NCBI RefSeq assembly: GCF_021538895.1
Contig: NZ_JADDRL010000023.1
Coordinates: 1-64,000, forward strand
Direction: 5' to 3'
Length of the DNA: 64,000 nucleotides
Source: Streptomyces olivochromogenes
Lineage (GTDB): Bacteria > Actinomycetota > Actinomycetes > Streptomycetales > Streptomycetaceae
The notes beneath the pieces are model-generated. The model did not search any database. It saw only the letters and a program-made list of their open reading frames with translations, and was not told the origin of the DNA. Below are positions 15,604 to 23,815 of this stretch, one piece after another. The first letter of the stretch is position 1. Every line of letters starts with the position of its first letter. A program made the position numbers and the translations under genes.

Positions 15604-15975
15604 GTGAGCGACACAAACGAAAAGCCGCGCAGACCGTGGCGCCCCCTGGTGCTCGGTGCGGCACTGATCACCGCACTCGTCGCACAGTGGGCCACGGTCG
15701 TCGATCATCAAATGCAGATCGACGACATGCGAGTGCAGAACCTCAACCTCCAGGGCTACAACGTCGAGCCCGGTCCATCCGGTCCGCCAGGCCCCTCCGG
15801 TGAACCCGGTCCGCGGGGCCCCTCCGGCCCGCCAGGCAGAGAAGGCAAGCACGGGCGGAACGGGAGGGACGGGGACGACGGGGACGACGGCCGCAGAGGC
15901 AGGAGAGGGGAGCGAGGGAGAAAGGGAAGGAACGGCGAGGTCATCTCAAGCACCGACGTCGATCACGGCTGGTGA
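15604..15975 (+). CDS. membrane-anchored collagen-like protein 2
   Basis: 123-aa paralogue of the protein at 14522. The N-terminal membrane helix (RPLVLGAALITALVAQ), the linker (QIDDMRVQNLNLQGYNV) and the first Pro-rich triplets are shared. The later triplets differ: GKHGRNGRDGDDGDDG then strongly basic GRRGRRGERGRKGRNG, against the acidic/Lys-rich triplets of copy 1. Complementary charge could allow mixed trimers (inference). GTG start with GAGGG upstream, as in copy 1. A terminator hairpin follows 7 bp after the stop. Confidence 0.8.
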   Translation: MSDTNEKPRRPWRPLVLGAALITALVAQWATVVDHQMQIDDMRVQNLNLQGYNVEPGPSGPPGPSGEPGPRGPSGPPGREGKHGRNGRDGDDGDDGRRGRRGERGRKGRNGEVISSTDVDHGW

Positions 15976-15981
15976 GCGACT

Positions 15982-16007
15982 GGCCCGGGCCATCTGTAGC
16001 CCGGGCC
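15982..16007 (+). terminator. hairpin terminator after collagen-like gene 2
   Basis: Perfect 9-bp stem GGCCCGGGC / GCCCGGGCC with an 8-nt loop. Confidence 0.8.
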
Positions 16008-16029
16008 CCGGCAGGCCGGCCGGATCGCC

Positions 16030-16059
16030 TCCCACAGTGCATCCGGACGAACTGTGGGA
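16030..16059. other. 8-bp hairpin
   Basis: TCCCACAG (16030-16037) / CTGTGGGA (16052-16059) with a 14-nt loop; the role is unknown. Confidence 0.5.
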
Positions 16060-16119
16060 ACACCACTGCCCACCCCGACCGGTCAGCCGTCGGCACAGTT
16101 TCGACACCTCGACGTCCAA

Positions 16120-16183
16120 TGCGCCACCTCGCCGTCAGTCGCGGAAGCCAATCCGGTTCCGTTGACTGCTGGGAGGTGGCGCA
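16120..16183. other. 64-nt multi-helix hairpin, candidate structured RNA
   Basis: Outer stem of 11 bp (16120-16130 TGCGCCACCTC / 16173-16183), inner stem CAGTC/GACTG, then GGAA/TTCC and CC/GG around an AATCC loop. No ORF explains it. It could be a small RNA, the 3' end of the LysR transcript, or an old element end. Confidence 0.45.
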
Positions 16184-16210
16184 CAGCCCTGCCAGTCCTC
16201 TCCCCCTGAC

Positions 16211-16236
16211 CCCAGCGTCGGCCTTCCGACGCTGGG
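16211..16236. terminator. bidirectional hairpin terminator
   Basis: Perfect 11-bp stem CCCAGCGTCGG / CCGACGCTGGG with loop CCTT, 73 bp beyond the stop of the minus-strand LysR gene. Confidence 0.8.
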
Positions 16237-16308
16237 TGCGCAGGCCACCGACGTGCGACCCTCGCGAAGGCGCCCAATCCAGGCATGGCCCGACTGCCGG
16301 CCAGGCCA

Positions 16309-17154
16309 CTAGGCCACGTGTCGGCCCCGCACGGTGTCGGCCACGGACGCCGCGGCGCGGATGAGTGCCGCCGTGGCCGTCGAACGGGACTGCTGCGGCC
16401 AGGCGATGACCAGGACAGACGGGGGCGCATCCGGGATCGCCCGGTAGACGACACCCGGACGTGGATAGCGAGAGGCGACAGAGGCGGGCAGCAGTGGTGT
16501 GGGACCGCCCAGTGCGACGAGCGTGAGCAGTTGGGCAAGGTCGCGACCCTCGCTGCGGCTCTTCTCGATGTACTGGTGCACGCCGTCAGGGCGCAGGCCC
16601 AAGTCGACGAGTGCCAGGCGGTCGCGGGCAGCGAGCGGGTGGGCGGCGGCCAGAGCGGCGACGCGTGGTTCGGCGATCAGCCTCTCGGAGTCGAGGCCGG
16701 TACGGTCGAACGGCTCATGAACCAGGGCCGCGTCGGCTTCCCCTTGGCGCAGCAGGCGCGGCTGTTCGGACCAGCCGCACAGCCGGACGGCGACCGGTAG
16801 TGCCGCCGGTTCCGACGCGAAGCGCGCCAGAATCGGCTCCAACAAGCCCGCGTCACCATCGGCCTTGACGGCCAGGATCAGCTTCGGCTCGACGGCCGCT
16901 GCGCGTTGGGACCGCCGCTCGGCGGCCTGGAGAGCGTCCAGGGCGATCCTCGCCTCCGCGAGGAGTACCGTTCCGGCCGGGGTCAGTGCCACGGTGTGGG
17001 TGGTTCGCTCGAAGAGGGCGACGCCCATCTCCGTCTCCAACTGGCGGATCGCGCGGGACAGGGGCGGCGGTGAGATGCCCAGCCGCTCGGCGGCCCGGGT
17101 GAAGTTGAGTTCCTCGGCGACGGCGACGAAGTAGCGCAGTGGGCGGGATTCCAT
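16309..17154 (-). CDS. LysR-family transcriptional regulator
   Basis: 281-aa LTTR. The N-terminal winged HTH (1-60) shows LRYFVAVAEELNFTRAAERLGIS and SRAIRQLETEMGVALFERT. The C-terminal ligand-binding half is present although slightly short. It is divergent from the NmrA-like gene starting 155 bp away, the usual arrangement for an LTTR and its target. The ligand is unknown. Confidence 0.9.
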   Translation of the reverse strand: MESRPLRYFVAVAEELNFTRAAERLGISPPPLSRAIRQLETEMGVALFERTTHTVALTPAGTVLLAEARIALDALQAAERRSQRAAAVEPKLILAVKADGDAGLLEPILARFASEPAALPVAVRLCGWSEQPRLLRQGEADAALVHEPFDRTGLDSERLIAEPRVAALAAAHPLAARDRLALVDLGLRPDGVHQYIEKSRSEGRDLAQLLTLVALGGPTPLLPASVASRYPRPGVVYRAIPDAPPSVLVIAWPQQSRSTATAALIRAAASVADTVRGRHVA

Positions 17155-17309
17155 GCTCTACCTCTCTGGGCCCTCTGAGGCCGGTGTCGATCGGCGATGC
17201 TCGGTATTGCTTTGAGGGTAACAAGCGCTAGCGGACCGATCCTTCAGTTCGGACGCGCCACCCAGCAGGCTCGACGACATCCACCGAGCACCTCAACTTG
17301 GAGTTCTTG

Positions 17310-18200
17310 ATGATCGTCGTCACCACCCCCACCGGTCAGATCGGCCGACAGGTCCTCGACCGCCTCCTGGACGCGCCGGAAGGCTCGGTGGGGATCCGCG
17401 TGATCGTCCGCGACCCCGCCCGGCTTTCCGCGCGAGTACGCGAGCGCGTCGAGGTCGTACCGGGATCGCATGCCGATCCCGCCGTCCTGAAGGAGGCATG
17501 CACGGGCGCCGACCGCCTCTTCTGGCTCGTGCCCCCGACTCCCCAAGCCGACAGTGTCGAGGGCCACTTCCGCGACTTCACCGAGCCTCTGCGCGAGTTG
17601 ATCGGGAGCCACGGCGTCGAACGGGTCGTCAACGTCTCCACCCTGGGCCGCGGAGTGGCGAAGAACGCCGGGCAGATCTCGGCATCGCTCGCCATGGACG
17701 AGGCGATCATGGCCACGGGCGTGCACTACCGGGCGCTGTGCCCGCCGTTCCTGATGGAGAACCTGCTCGGCCAGGCCGCATCGATCCGCGACGCGGGCGT
17801 GTTCTTCCTGGCGGTGGCGGAGAACCGGGTCCTGCGCACCTGCGCCACCCGGGACATCGCCGCCACCGCGGCCCAGTTGCTGCTCGACGACTCCTGGACC
17901 GAGCAGCACGACGTCCCGCTCGTGGGACCCGACGAGCTGTCCGCCGAGGGCATGGCACACGTCATCTCCAAGGTCCTGGACCGTCCGGTACGCCTCCAGC
18001 GGACCAGCAGCACCGACTACAAGACGACGTTGCTCCGCTTCGGCGTGAGCGACGCCTGGGCCCAGGGTCTGACCGACATGACGGAGGCCCTGAAGGACCA
18101 GGGCTTCTACGGCGCCGCCCAGCCGAGCACTCCCGCGTCCGCACCCACCGGCTTCCGCCAGTGGTGCGAGGAGGTGCTCAGGCCCGCCGTGCTGGGCTAG
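17310..18200 (+). CDS. NmrA-like NAD(P)-binding protein
   Basis: 296-aa atypical short-chain dehydrogenase fold. The N-terminal nucleotide motif is TTPTGQIGRQV (5-15), followed by RVIVRDPARL, both typical of NmrA/QOR2-type proteins that bind NAD(P)H and act as redox sensors or quinone/azo reductases. The ATG at 17310 has GGAG upstream; an in-frame TTG 12 nt earlier is less likely. It is likely controlled by the divergent LysR gene. Confidence 0.85.
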   Translation: MIVVTTPTGQIGRQVLDRLLDAPEGSVGIRVIVRDPARLSARVRERVEVVPGSHADPAVLKEACTGADRLFWLVPPTPQADSVEGHFRDFTEPLRELIGSHGVERVVNVSTLGRGVAKNAGQISASLAMDEAIMATGVHYRALCPPFLMENLLGQAASIRDAGVFFLAVAENRVLRTCATRDIAATAAQLLLDDSWTEQHDVPLVGPDELSAEGMAHVISKVLDRPVRLQRTSSTDYKTTLLRFGVSDAWAQGLTDMTEALKDQGFYGAAQPSTPASAPTGFRQWCEEVLRPAVLG

Positions 18201-18302
18201 GCAGTACAGCACGGAGTGTCTGCTGGGCCCGCCGGTCGCTGTGGGCCCGAGTGCGTGTGTCGCCCCATGAATGGACCCGCCTGGACCGGTGCCCGGGGCA
18301 GG

Positions 18303-19412
18303 TCAGATGCCGCCGGTGTTGAGCAGCCGGTTGGGGGTGTCGGAGCGGACGCCGCGCACGACACCACGGGTGGCCGTGTGGTCGAGCCAGACGTGGACCT
18401 GGTTGGCCGTGGCGTGGGGGTGTGCCGACAGGTACAGCGCGATGACGCCGGTCGCATGGGGCGCGGCCCAGGACGTCGCGCCCCCGTCCTCCGTGGTCGT
18501 ACCGCCGCCGGCGAGGGCGGCGGTCACCTTCTGGCCGGGGGCGTACAGGTCCACGCACCGTCCGTAGTCCGATCCGTAGGAGCCACTGTCGCTCCACACG
18601 CGGTCGGTCGAGGTGGAGGCCGCCACGACGATCGTGCCGGGGACTCCGGCCGGGGAGTGCTTGCAGGCGTCGTCATGGAAGTTGCCGGCCGCCACCACCG
18701 TCGGGATCCCGGCGTCGACCATCTTCTTCACGGCGGAATCCACGGCCGCCGACCGGTGTCCGAAGTTGAGCGACATGTTCACCACCGCAGGCTTCTGCGC
18801 GTGCGCGGTGACCCACTTGACCGACTTCACCACGGCCGCCTCGGCCGCCGCCTCGGAGCCACCGCCCTCGCTCTCGCACAGGATGCCCTGGACCCGTACG
18901 AGCTCCGCCTTGGGCGCCACCCCGTACTTCGCCCCGCCGATGATGCCCGCGACGAACGTGCCGTGGCCGAGGCCGTCCTCGCTGAAGCAGTCACGGGAGT
19001 CCTTCGGGCCCACGAAGTCGGCGCCGAGGTGGGCGCGTCCGCCGAACTCCTTGTGGGAGATGTCCATCCCGGTGTCGATCACGTAGACGTGAACGCCCTT
19101 GCCCGTAGCGGTGGTGGTGAGTTTCCCGTTCAGCGGCCGCGACCGCTGGTCCAGGATGTCCAAGTTCCACGGCACGTGCCGGGTGGTGGACAGCGCCCCG
19201 GCCTGCGCGACCCCGGACAGCTTCCCCACGGCTTCGGCAGACGCCGGCGCCGAGCCGTCGCCAGAGCGCGCCACGGACTCGCCCTTCCCGTGCCCGGGAA
19301 GCTTCCCGCCGTTCCCTGCGGCCGCCGCGCCGGCTTCCCCGCCGCAGGCCGAGGCCCCGAGCACCGTCACCATGGCCACCGCCACGAGACCGGCCTTCGT
19401 CACGTTCCGCAT
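18303..19412 (-). CDS. S8 subtilisin-family serine protease, probable lipoprotein
   Basis: 369-aa secreted protease. The catalytic triad is complete: D113 (VYVIDTGMD), H150 (GLGHGTFVAG) and S314 (GGATSWAAPHATG). The usual GTSMAAP reads ATSWAAP, a Trp in place of Met. The signal peptide ends at Cys23 (GASAC), a possible lipobox. There is no clear I9 propeptide, only a 60-residue linker. ATG at 19412 is chosen because the signal peptide then starts at residue 1; GTG 19415 is just upstream. The nearby open frame extends further but without coding features. Stand-alone gene. Confidence 0.9.
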   Translation of the reverse strand: MRNVTKAGLVAVAMVTVLGASACGGEAGAAAAGNGGKLPGHGKGESVARSGDGSAPASAEAVGKLSGVAQAGALSTTRHVPWNLDILDQRSRPLNGKLTTTATGKGVHVYVIDTGMDISHKEFGGRAHLGADFVGPKDSRDCFSEDGLGHGTFVAGIIGGAKYGVAPKAELVRVQGILCESEGGGSEAAAEAAVVKSVKWVTAHAQKPAVVNMSLNFGHRSAAVDSAVKKMVDAGIPTVVAAGNFHDDACKHSPAGVPGTIVVAASTSTDRVWSDSGSYGSDYGRCVDLYAPGQKVTAALAGGGTTTEDGGATSWAAPHATGVIALYLSAHPHATANQVHVWLDHTATRGVVRGVRSDTPNRLLNTGGI

Positions 19413-19588
19413 CACAACGCCCCCCACATCCCCGCTTCGCACACAGTCAGCGCACAAGACGACCACAGGGTGCGGGCGGTTCCAGACGGGTGCGCGGGTG
19501 CGTCGCCCCACGCGCCCGACACACGCCAGCCCCACCCGAGCCGCAGGCTTCCGTCCGTGAACTACGCAGCGAGACGGGCCGCCGGCGT

Positions 19589-20434
19589 TCATTCCACCGC
19601 GGTGTGTTCCAGGATCGCGGAGACGATCGTCGTCCAGTCGGCTCGGTCGACGCCGTGGCCGGCGTCCTTGAGAGTCAACAGCCTTGCCCCGGGGATCTCT
19701 TCTGCCAGTGCCTCACCGTGCCGGAGCGGGAACATCGGATCGGCGGTTCCGTGGATCACCAGCGTGGGCACGGCGATCGAGGACAGGAGCGCCTGTGAGA
19801 CCTCGCCGTCCGTAAGTGAGTCGTGGTTGCGGGCCGCGGTGAAATCGTGCGCGCGCTCGACATCGCGACGGACGAGTCTGCGAGCGGCGGTCTCATCGAA
19901 CGGGCGCCTGTCCCCCGCGAGCACGCGCGCGTAGGCCACCTGGTAGTCGATCACCGAGTCGGCATTCGACCAGTCGACGCGCGCGGCCGAGGCGAACCGC
20001 ATGAACGCCTCAGTCGGCGCGGGAAGTTCGCTGTCGCCTGGCACGGCGGAGGACGTGCTGATCAGGACGAGTGACAGAACGCGGTCGGCGTGGCGGAGCG
20101 CGAGGAGCTGCGCGAGTGCCCCTCCGGCCGAGACACCCACGACATGCGCTGCCGGGATCTCGTAGGCGCCGAGCACTCGGGCGGCATCATCGACGAGGTC
20201 CGCGCCGGTGTAACGGGGACGGCCCGGCTCGTAGCTGACCGATCGGCCGGTGTCGCGGTGGTCGTAACGGATCACGTGGCGCCCGCCCTCGGCGAGCATC
20301 CGGCAGAAGCCCTCCTCCCACCAGAGCATTGAAGCCCCGGTGCCCATGATGAGCAGGATGGGCGGATCCGACGGGGCACCGAAGGACTCGGTGCACAGCT
20401 CGATGCCCTTCGCCTCAATGACGCGCTCGGTCAT
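19589..20434 (-). CDS. alpha/beta hydrolase, RdmC/esterase-like
   Basis: 281-aa alpha/beta hydrolase. The nucleophile elbow is GVSAGG (near residue 100), the acid is in HGTADPMFP and the histidine is in AGHGVD near the end. The oxyanion region reads LLIMGTGASMLWW, as in aclacinomycin methylesterase-like and related esterases. No signal peptide. It lies 9 bp after the VOC gene on the same strand, so the two form a short operon. The substrate is unknown. Confidence 0.88.
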   Translation of the reverse strand: MTERVIEAKGIELCTESFGAPSDPPILLIMGTGASMLWWEEGFCRMLAEGGRHVIRYDHRDTGRSVSYEPGRPRYTGADLVDDAARVLGAYEIPAAHVVGVSAGGALAQLLALRHADRVLSLVLISTSSAVPGDSELPAPTEAFMRFASAARVDWSNADSVIDYQVAYARVLAGDRRPFDETAARRLVRRDVERAHDFTAARNHDSLTDGEVSQALLSSIAVPTLVIHGTADPMFPLRHGEALAEEIPGARLLTLKDAGHGVDRADWTTIVSAILEHTAVE

Positions 20435-20443
20435 CGCTGCTCG

Positions 20444-20827
20444 TCAGAGGGGCTGGAGCCGGGAGCGCAGGAGGCAGAATTCGTTGCCTTCCGGGTCGGC
20501 CAGGACATGCCAGCTCTCGGTGCCGGTCTGGCCGACGTCGGCGGGTCTGGCGCCGAGGGCGAGCAGCCGCTCCAGCTCGGCGTCCTGGTCGCGGTCGGTG
20601 GCGTTGACGTCGATGTGCAGTGTGAGCTTCCCGGGCCGCGGGTCGCCGCTGGGGCTGAGCACGAGGGTGGGCTGTGGGCCACCGAAGCCGACACCCGGAG
20701 GCCCGATCTCGATGCTTCCGTCGTCCTCCCGGCCGAGTTCGACGTAACCGAGGACCTCGCTCCAGAATGCGGCGAGCAGCTCGGGGTCGGCGCAGTCGAG
20801 GACCAGCTCACTGATACGGCATGCCAT
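20444..20827 (-). CDS. VOC-superfamily (glyoxalase-like) protein
   Basis: 127-aa single vicinal-oxygen-chelate domain with two beta-alpha-beta-beta-beta modules: CRISELVLDCADPELLAAFWSEVLGY and a second half containing LHIDV and the ending WHVLADPEGNEFCLL. It resembles the glyoxalase-like proteins common as stand-alone genes in Streptomyces; the C-terminal half also resembles each half of the double VOC protein at 63101. ATG 20827 is chosen because a leaderless promoter lies directly upstream. First gene of an operon with the alpha/beta hydrolase. Confidence 0.85.
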   Translation of the reverse strand: MACRISELVLDCADPELLAAFWSEVLGYVELGREDDGSIEIGPPGVGFGGPQPTLVLSPSGDPRPGKLTLHIDVNATDRDQDAELERLLALGARPADVGQTGTESWHVLADPEGNEFCLLRSRLQPL

Positions 20828-20840
20828 GCCCGTCATCGTA
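20825..20840 (-). promoter_or_regulatory. leaderless promoter of VOC-hydrolase operon
   Basis: On the minus strand TACGAT (20835-20840), then 7 nt, then ATG at 20827. Confidence 0.55.
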
Positions 20841-21026
20841 CGATCCCCTTCCCTTTGGCGGTTGGCGGCCGACAGCCGACAAGTCCGATGCCCGGCTGGG
20901 ACCGGGCCGTGCTGTGCTCGGCCGCGGGACCGGCCGTAATTCGCTTGACCTGGCCACGAGTCAACCCTGCATGGTGGCGGGGCACCGCGACTTGTGGTGC
21001 CAGATCCCGGGGAGGCGGCCGCAGCA

Positions 21027-22259
21027 ATGGAGATACGTGCCACGACCGACAAGGACCTCGACGTCTTCGTCGACACACTCCATGCCGCGTTCGGACGCTT
21101 CGCGGACACCCCGACCGAAGGCGGCGGGGTCTGGTGGGCGGCGTTCGAAATGAACCGCAACCTGCTCGCCATGACGGCGGACGGGCGGCCCGTCGGCACC
21201 GCCGGTGCTTACTCCTTCGAGCTCACCCTGCCTGGTGAGATCGTCGTTCCGGCCAGCGGGGTGACCGCCGTCGGCGTCCTGCCCTCGCACCGACGCCAGG
21301 GCGTGCTCAGCGCCATGATGCGTCATCAGCTCACCGAGCTGCGGGCCCGCGGGGAGTTCCTCTCCGTGCTGCTGGCCTCCGAGGCGCCGATCTACGGCAG
21401 GTTCGGCTACGGACCGGCGACCTACACACGGCGGCTCACGGTGCCGCGCCACCAGGGCGCCCTCGCCCTCCCCCGGGCGCGCCGAACAGCCGACGCCCCG
21501 GCGGCCGGCACGGACACCGGCTCGGTCGAACTACTGCGGCGAGCCGAGTGCGGCGAGATCCTGGAGGAGGTGTACGACCGATACCGCCGCGCGCAACCCG
21601 GCGCGCTGTCCCGGCCGCACCGCTGGTGGGCCTCGGGCGCGGGGCGGCCTCCGGTCTCTCCGGCGCCGCGCTACGTCGCCGTACACCGTGATGCCGACGG
21701 TGTCCCGGACGGGTATGCCAGCTATTTCCTCGACGAGCCCGACACCTTGACGGTCGACGAGATCATCGCCGTCGACGACGCCGTCTTCACGGCCTTGGCT
21801 CGGTTCGTACTCGGACACGACCTGGTCGCCAAGGTCGTGTTCAAGCACTTCCCGCCCGAGCATCCGCTGCGCTGGCAGTTTGCGGACTTCCGCGCCGGTC
21901 AGGTGAGTGACGACACGGACTGGCTCTGGGTGCGGTTGCTGGACGTCCCGCGTGCGCTGACCGCGCGCGGCTGGTTCATGGACGGTGAGCTCGTCCTCGA
22001 CGTCGACGACCTGTTCCTCGGCGAGCACGGCCGCTACCTGCTGACCGTCCGCGACGGCAAGGCCGAGTGCGTCCCGACGGATCGGGAGCCCGATCTGTCC
22101 TTGGACGTGCGCGACTTGGGCTCGGTCTACCTCGGCGGCACCGCCCCGAGCACGCTCGTGCGTGCCGGACACGTCCGGGCCCACCGCCCGGGCGCGGCTA
22201 CCCTCGCCGACGCCCTCTTCCGTGGCGAGCGCTCCCCGCACTGCCTGCACTGGTTCTGA
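21027..22259 (+). CDS. Eis-type multi-domain GNAT acetyltransferase
   Basis: 410-aa protein of the Eis family: N-terminal GNAT domain with acetyl-CoA loop GVLPSHRRQGVLSAMM (near 85-100), a second degenerate GNAT region, and a C-terminal SCP2-like sterol-carrier domain. Eis of mycobacteria acetylates aminoglycosides and other amines at several positions. The C-terminal carboxylate typical of the family is replaced here by a CLHWF end, as in many actinobacterial homologues. The ATG at 21027 is preceded by GGGGAGG at a rather long distance; a GTG at 20994 is possible. Confidence 0.88.
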   Translation: MEIRATTDKDLDVFVDTLHAAFGRFADTPTEGGGVWWAAFEMNRNLLAMTADGRPVGTAGAYSFELTLPGEIVVPASGVTAVGVLPSHRRQGVLSAMMRHQLTELRARGEFLSVLLASEAPIYGRFGYGPATYTRRLTVPRHQGALALPRARRTADAPAAGTDTGSVELLRRAECGEILEEVYDRYRRAQPGALSRPHRWWASGAGRPPVSPAPRYVAVHRDADGVPDGYASYFLDEPDTLTVDEIIAVDDAVFTALARFVLGHDLVAKVVFKHFPPEHPLRWQFADFRAGQVSDDTDWLWVRLLDVPRALTARGWFMDGELVLDVDDLFLGEHGRYLLTVRDGKAECVPTDREPDLSLDVRDLGSVYLGGTAPSTLVRAGHVRAHRPGAATLADALFRGERSPHCLHWF

Positions 22260-22418
22260 CCGTGCCCGGGCCGACCCTGCACAAGTCCCGTCTTCTTCGG
22301 CCGGCTGCGGCAAGCGCAGGCGCAGGCGTCGGCGAAGCGTTGCTGCGTGGCATGGGCGTACCTGCCCCCGAGTCACCGTCCGGCGATCCTGCCACGATGA
22401 TCACAGACGCGGCCGCGT

Positions 22419-23354
22419 TCAGCGTGGACGTACCCAACCCGGCGTCCAGGTCCCGGCGGCGTCGTGGCCGGTCGCTGTGGCGGCGAGGTGGGCACGGAGG
22501 GTGGCCAGTGCTGGGTGGGGGTTGTCGCGGTGCCAGAGGAGCGAGTGCGGGTAGACGGGCGTCGGGTCGGTCACCGGGATGCGGCGCAGGCCGTGGGCGG
22601 CGGGCCAGACGAGGCGGGTGTGCTCGCCCATGAAGGTGGCCAGGGCCGGGGTGTCAGCGACGGTGTCGAGGAGCGCGTCGGAGCCGAAGTTGGGGCCCGT
22701 CGCCTCGATGGTGAGGCCGAACTCGGCGACGAGGTCGTCGTAGTAGGCGGCCCACTCGGTACCGGGGACGATGCCGGGCATCCAGATCCGGTGCCCGGCG
22801 AGCTGAGCGACGGTCACTGCCCGGGCTCCCGCCAGCGCGTGGGCGGGGCCGGTGAGGAGTTGGAGCGGCTCGTCGAGCACCCGGACGGACTCGATGTCTT
22901 CGGGAAGGGGCCGGCCAGGCGCGGCGACCGCGCGGAAGGACGCGTCGATGGCACCGGACCGGATGGCGGCGACGGCCGTCTCGATGTCGAACAGCATCAC
23001 CACGTCGAGCTCGATCTCGGGGTGGGCACGGTGGAAGCCGCGCATCAGGCCCGACGCCGCGCCGCGCGAGGCGATGATGTCGACGCGCAGCGGACGGTGG
23101 CCCGTGCGCACGGACGCGACCGCGCGCTCGGCGACGCGCAGCAGTTCGCGCGCGTGGGGCAGGAACGCCTGCCCGTCGATGGTGAGCTCGGCGCCACGCG
23201 CGGTGCGGGTGAACAGCCGCACACCGAGGTTGCGCTCCAGCGCGGCGATGCGCTTGGAGACGGCCTGCTGGGTGACCGCCAGCTCGACGGCGGCCTCCTG
23301 GAACTGCCCCGCGTCGGCGGCGGCGACGAAGGTCCGGACGGCGTCTAGGTCCAT
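22419..23354 (-). CDS. LysR-family transcriptional regulator
   Basis: 311-aa LTTR with N-terminal HTH (VRTFVAAADAGQFQEAAVELAVTQQAVSKRIAALE, residues 6-40) and full effector domain. The region upstream of its start contains ACAAC-5-GTTGT and several related GGTTGT half-sites (about 23370-23425) that could be its own operator. No intact divergent target remains; the sequence on that side holds only a glycoside hydrolase remnant. Confidence 0.9.
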   Translation of the reverse strand: MDLDAVRTFVAAADAGQFQEAAVELAVTQQAVSKRIAALERNLGVRLFTRTARGAELTIDGQAFLPHARELLRVAERAVASVRTGHRPLRVDIIASRGAASGLMRGFHRAHPEIELDVVMLFDIETAVAAIRSGAIDASFRAVAAPGRPLPEDIESVRVLDEPLQLLTGPAHALAGARAVTVAQLAGHRIWMPGIVPGTEWAAYYDDLVAEFGLTIEATGPNFGSDALLDTVADTPALATFMGEHTRLVWPAAHGLRRIPVTDPTPVYPHSLLWHRDNPHPALATLRAHLAATATGHDAAGTWTPGWVRPR

Positions 23355-23530
23355 ACCGACACCCTATGTTCACAACTGTTGGTTGTGGCTGGAGACCCTG
23401 CGGTTGTTTGATCGCAGGTTGTGGTGCTCCCCTTGATGCTTCCGAACGCGGATCGGTTGTGCCGGTGCGTGGCGAGGGGTCGAACGAGATCTCACCGCGT
23501 GTGCACCGCAGCATCCGGACCAGCCGGTGA

Positions 23531-23686
23531 TTGCTCGTAGGATCGCGTGACCATCTCGGCCTGTACTCCGAGGAAATCGGCCTGACCAGCGAGCAACTCG
23601 GCAACTTCCCCCAGGCGTTGACCCACCTTGCCCTCGTCACCGCCGTGCTGAGCCTGGACAGCCATCTCGACGCCGCCAGGCCGGGC
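23531..23686 (+). pseudogene. remnant of a glycoside hydrolase family 15 gene (3' part)
   Basis: About 50 codons reading DHLGLYSEEI...LGNFPQALTHLALV, which matches the C-terminal motif of GH15 glucoamylase/trehalase-type proteins (GLYSEEID...GNFPQAFTHLALI). The frame is closed by a stop at 23528 and the rest of the gene (about 550 residues) is missing; the original stop is lost. It is a truncated relic between the LysR and FUSC genes. Confidence 0.65.
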
Positions 23687-23815
23687 TTCCCTCCCACCTC
23701 TGCGGTTCCACTCCCTTTCGTCTACGCGCAACCGATGGCGGCGGTGGCCGGAGGTCCACCTGTCACGCCGACCACCCCATATCCGTCGGACCATGTCACC
23801 GCAGGTGAGCGCACT

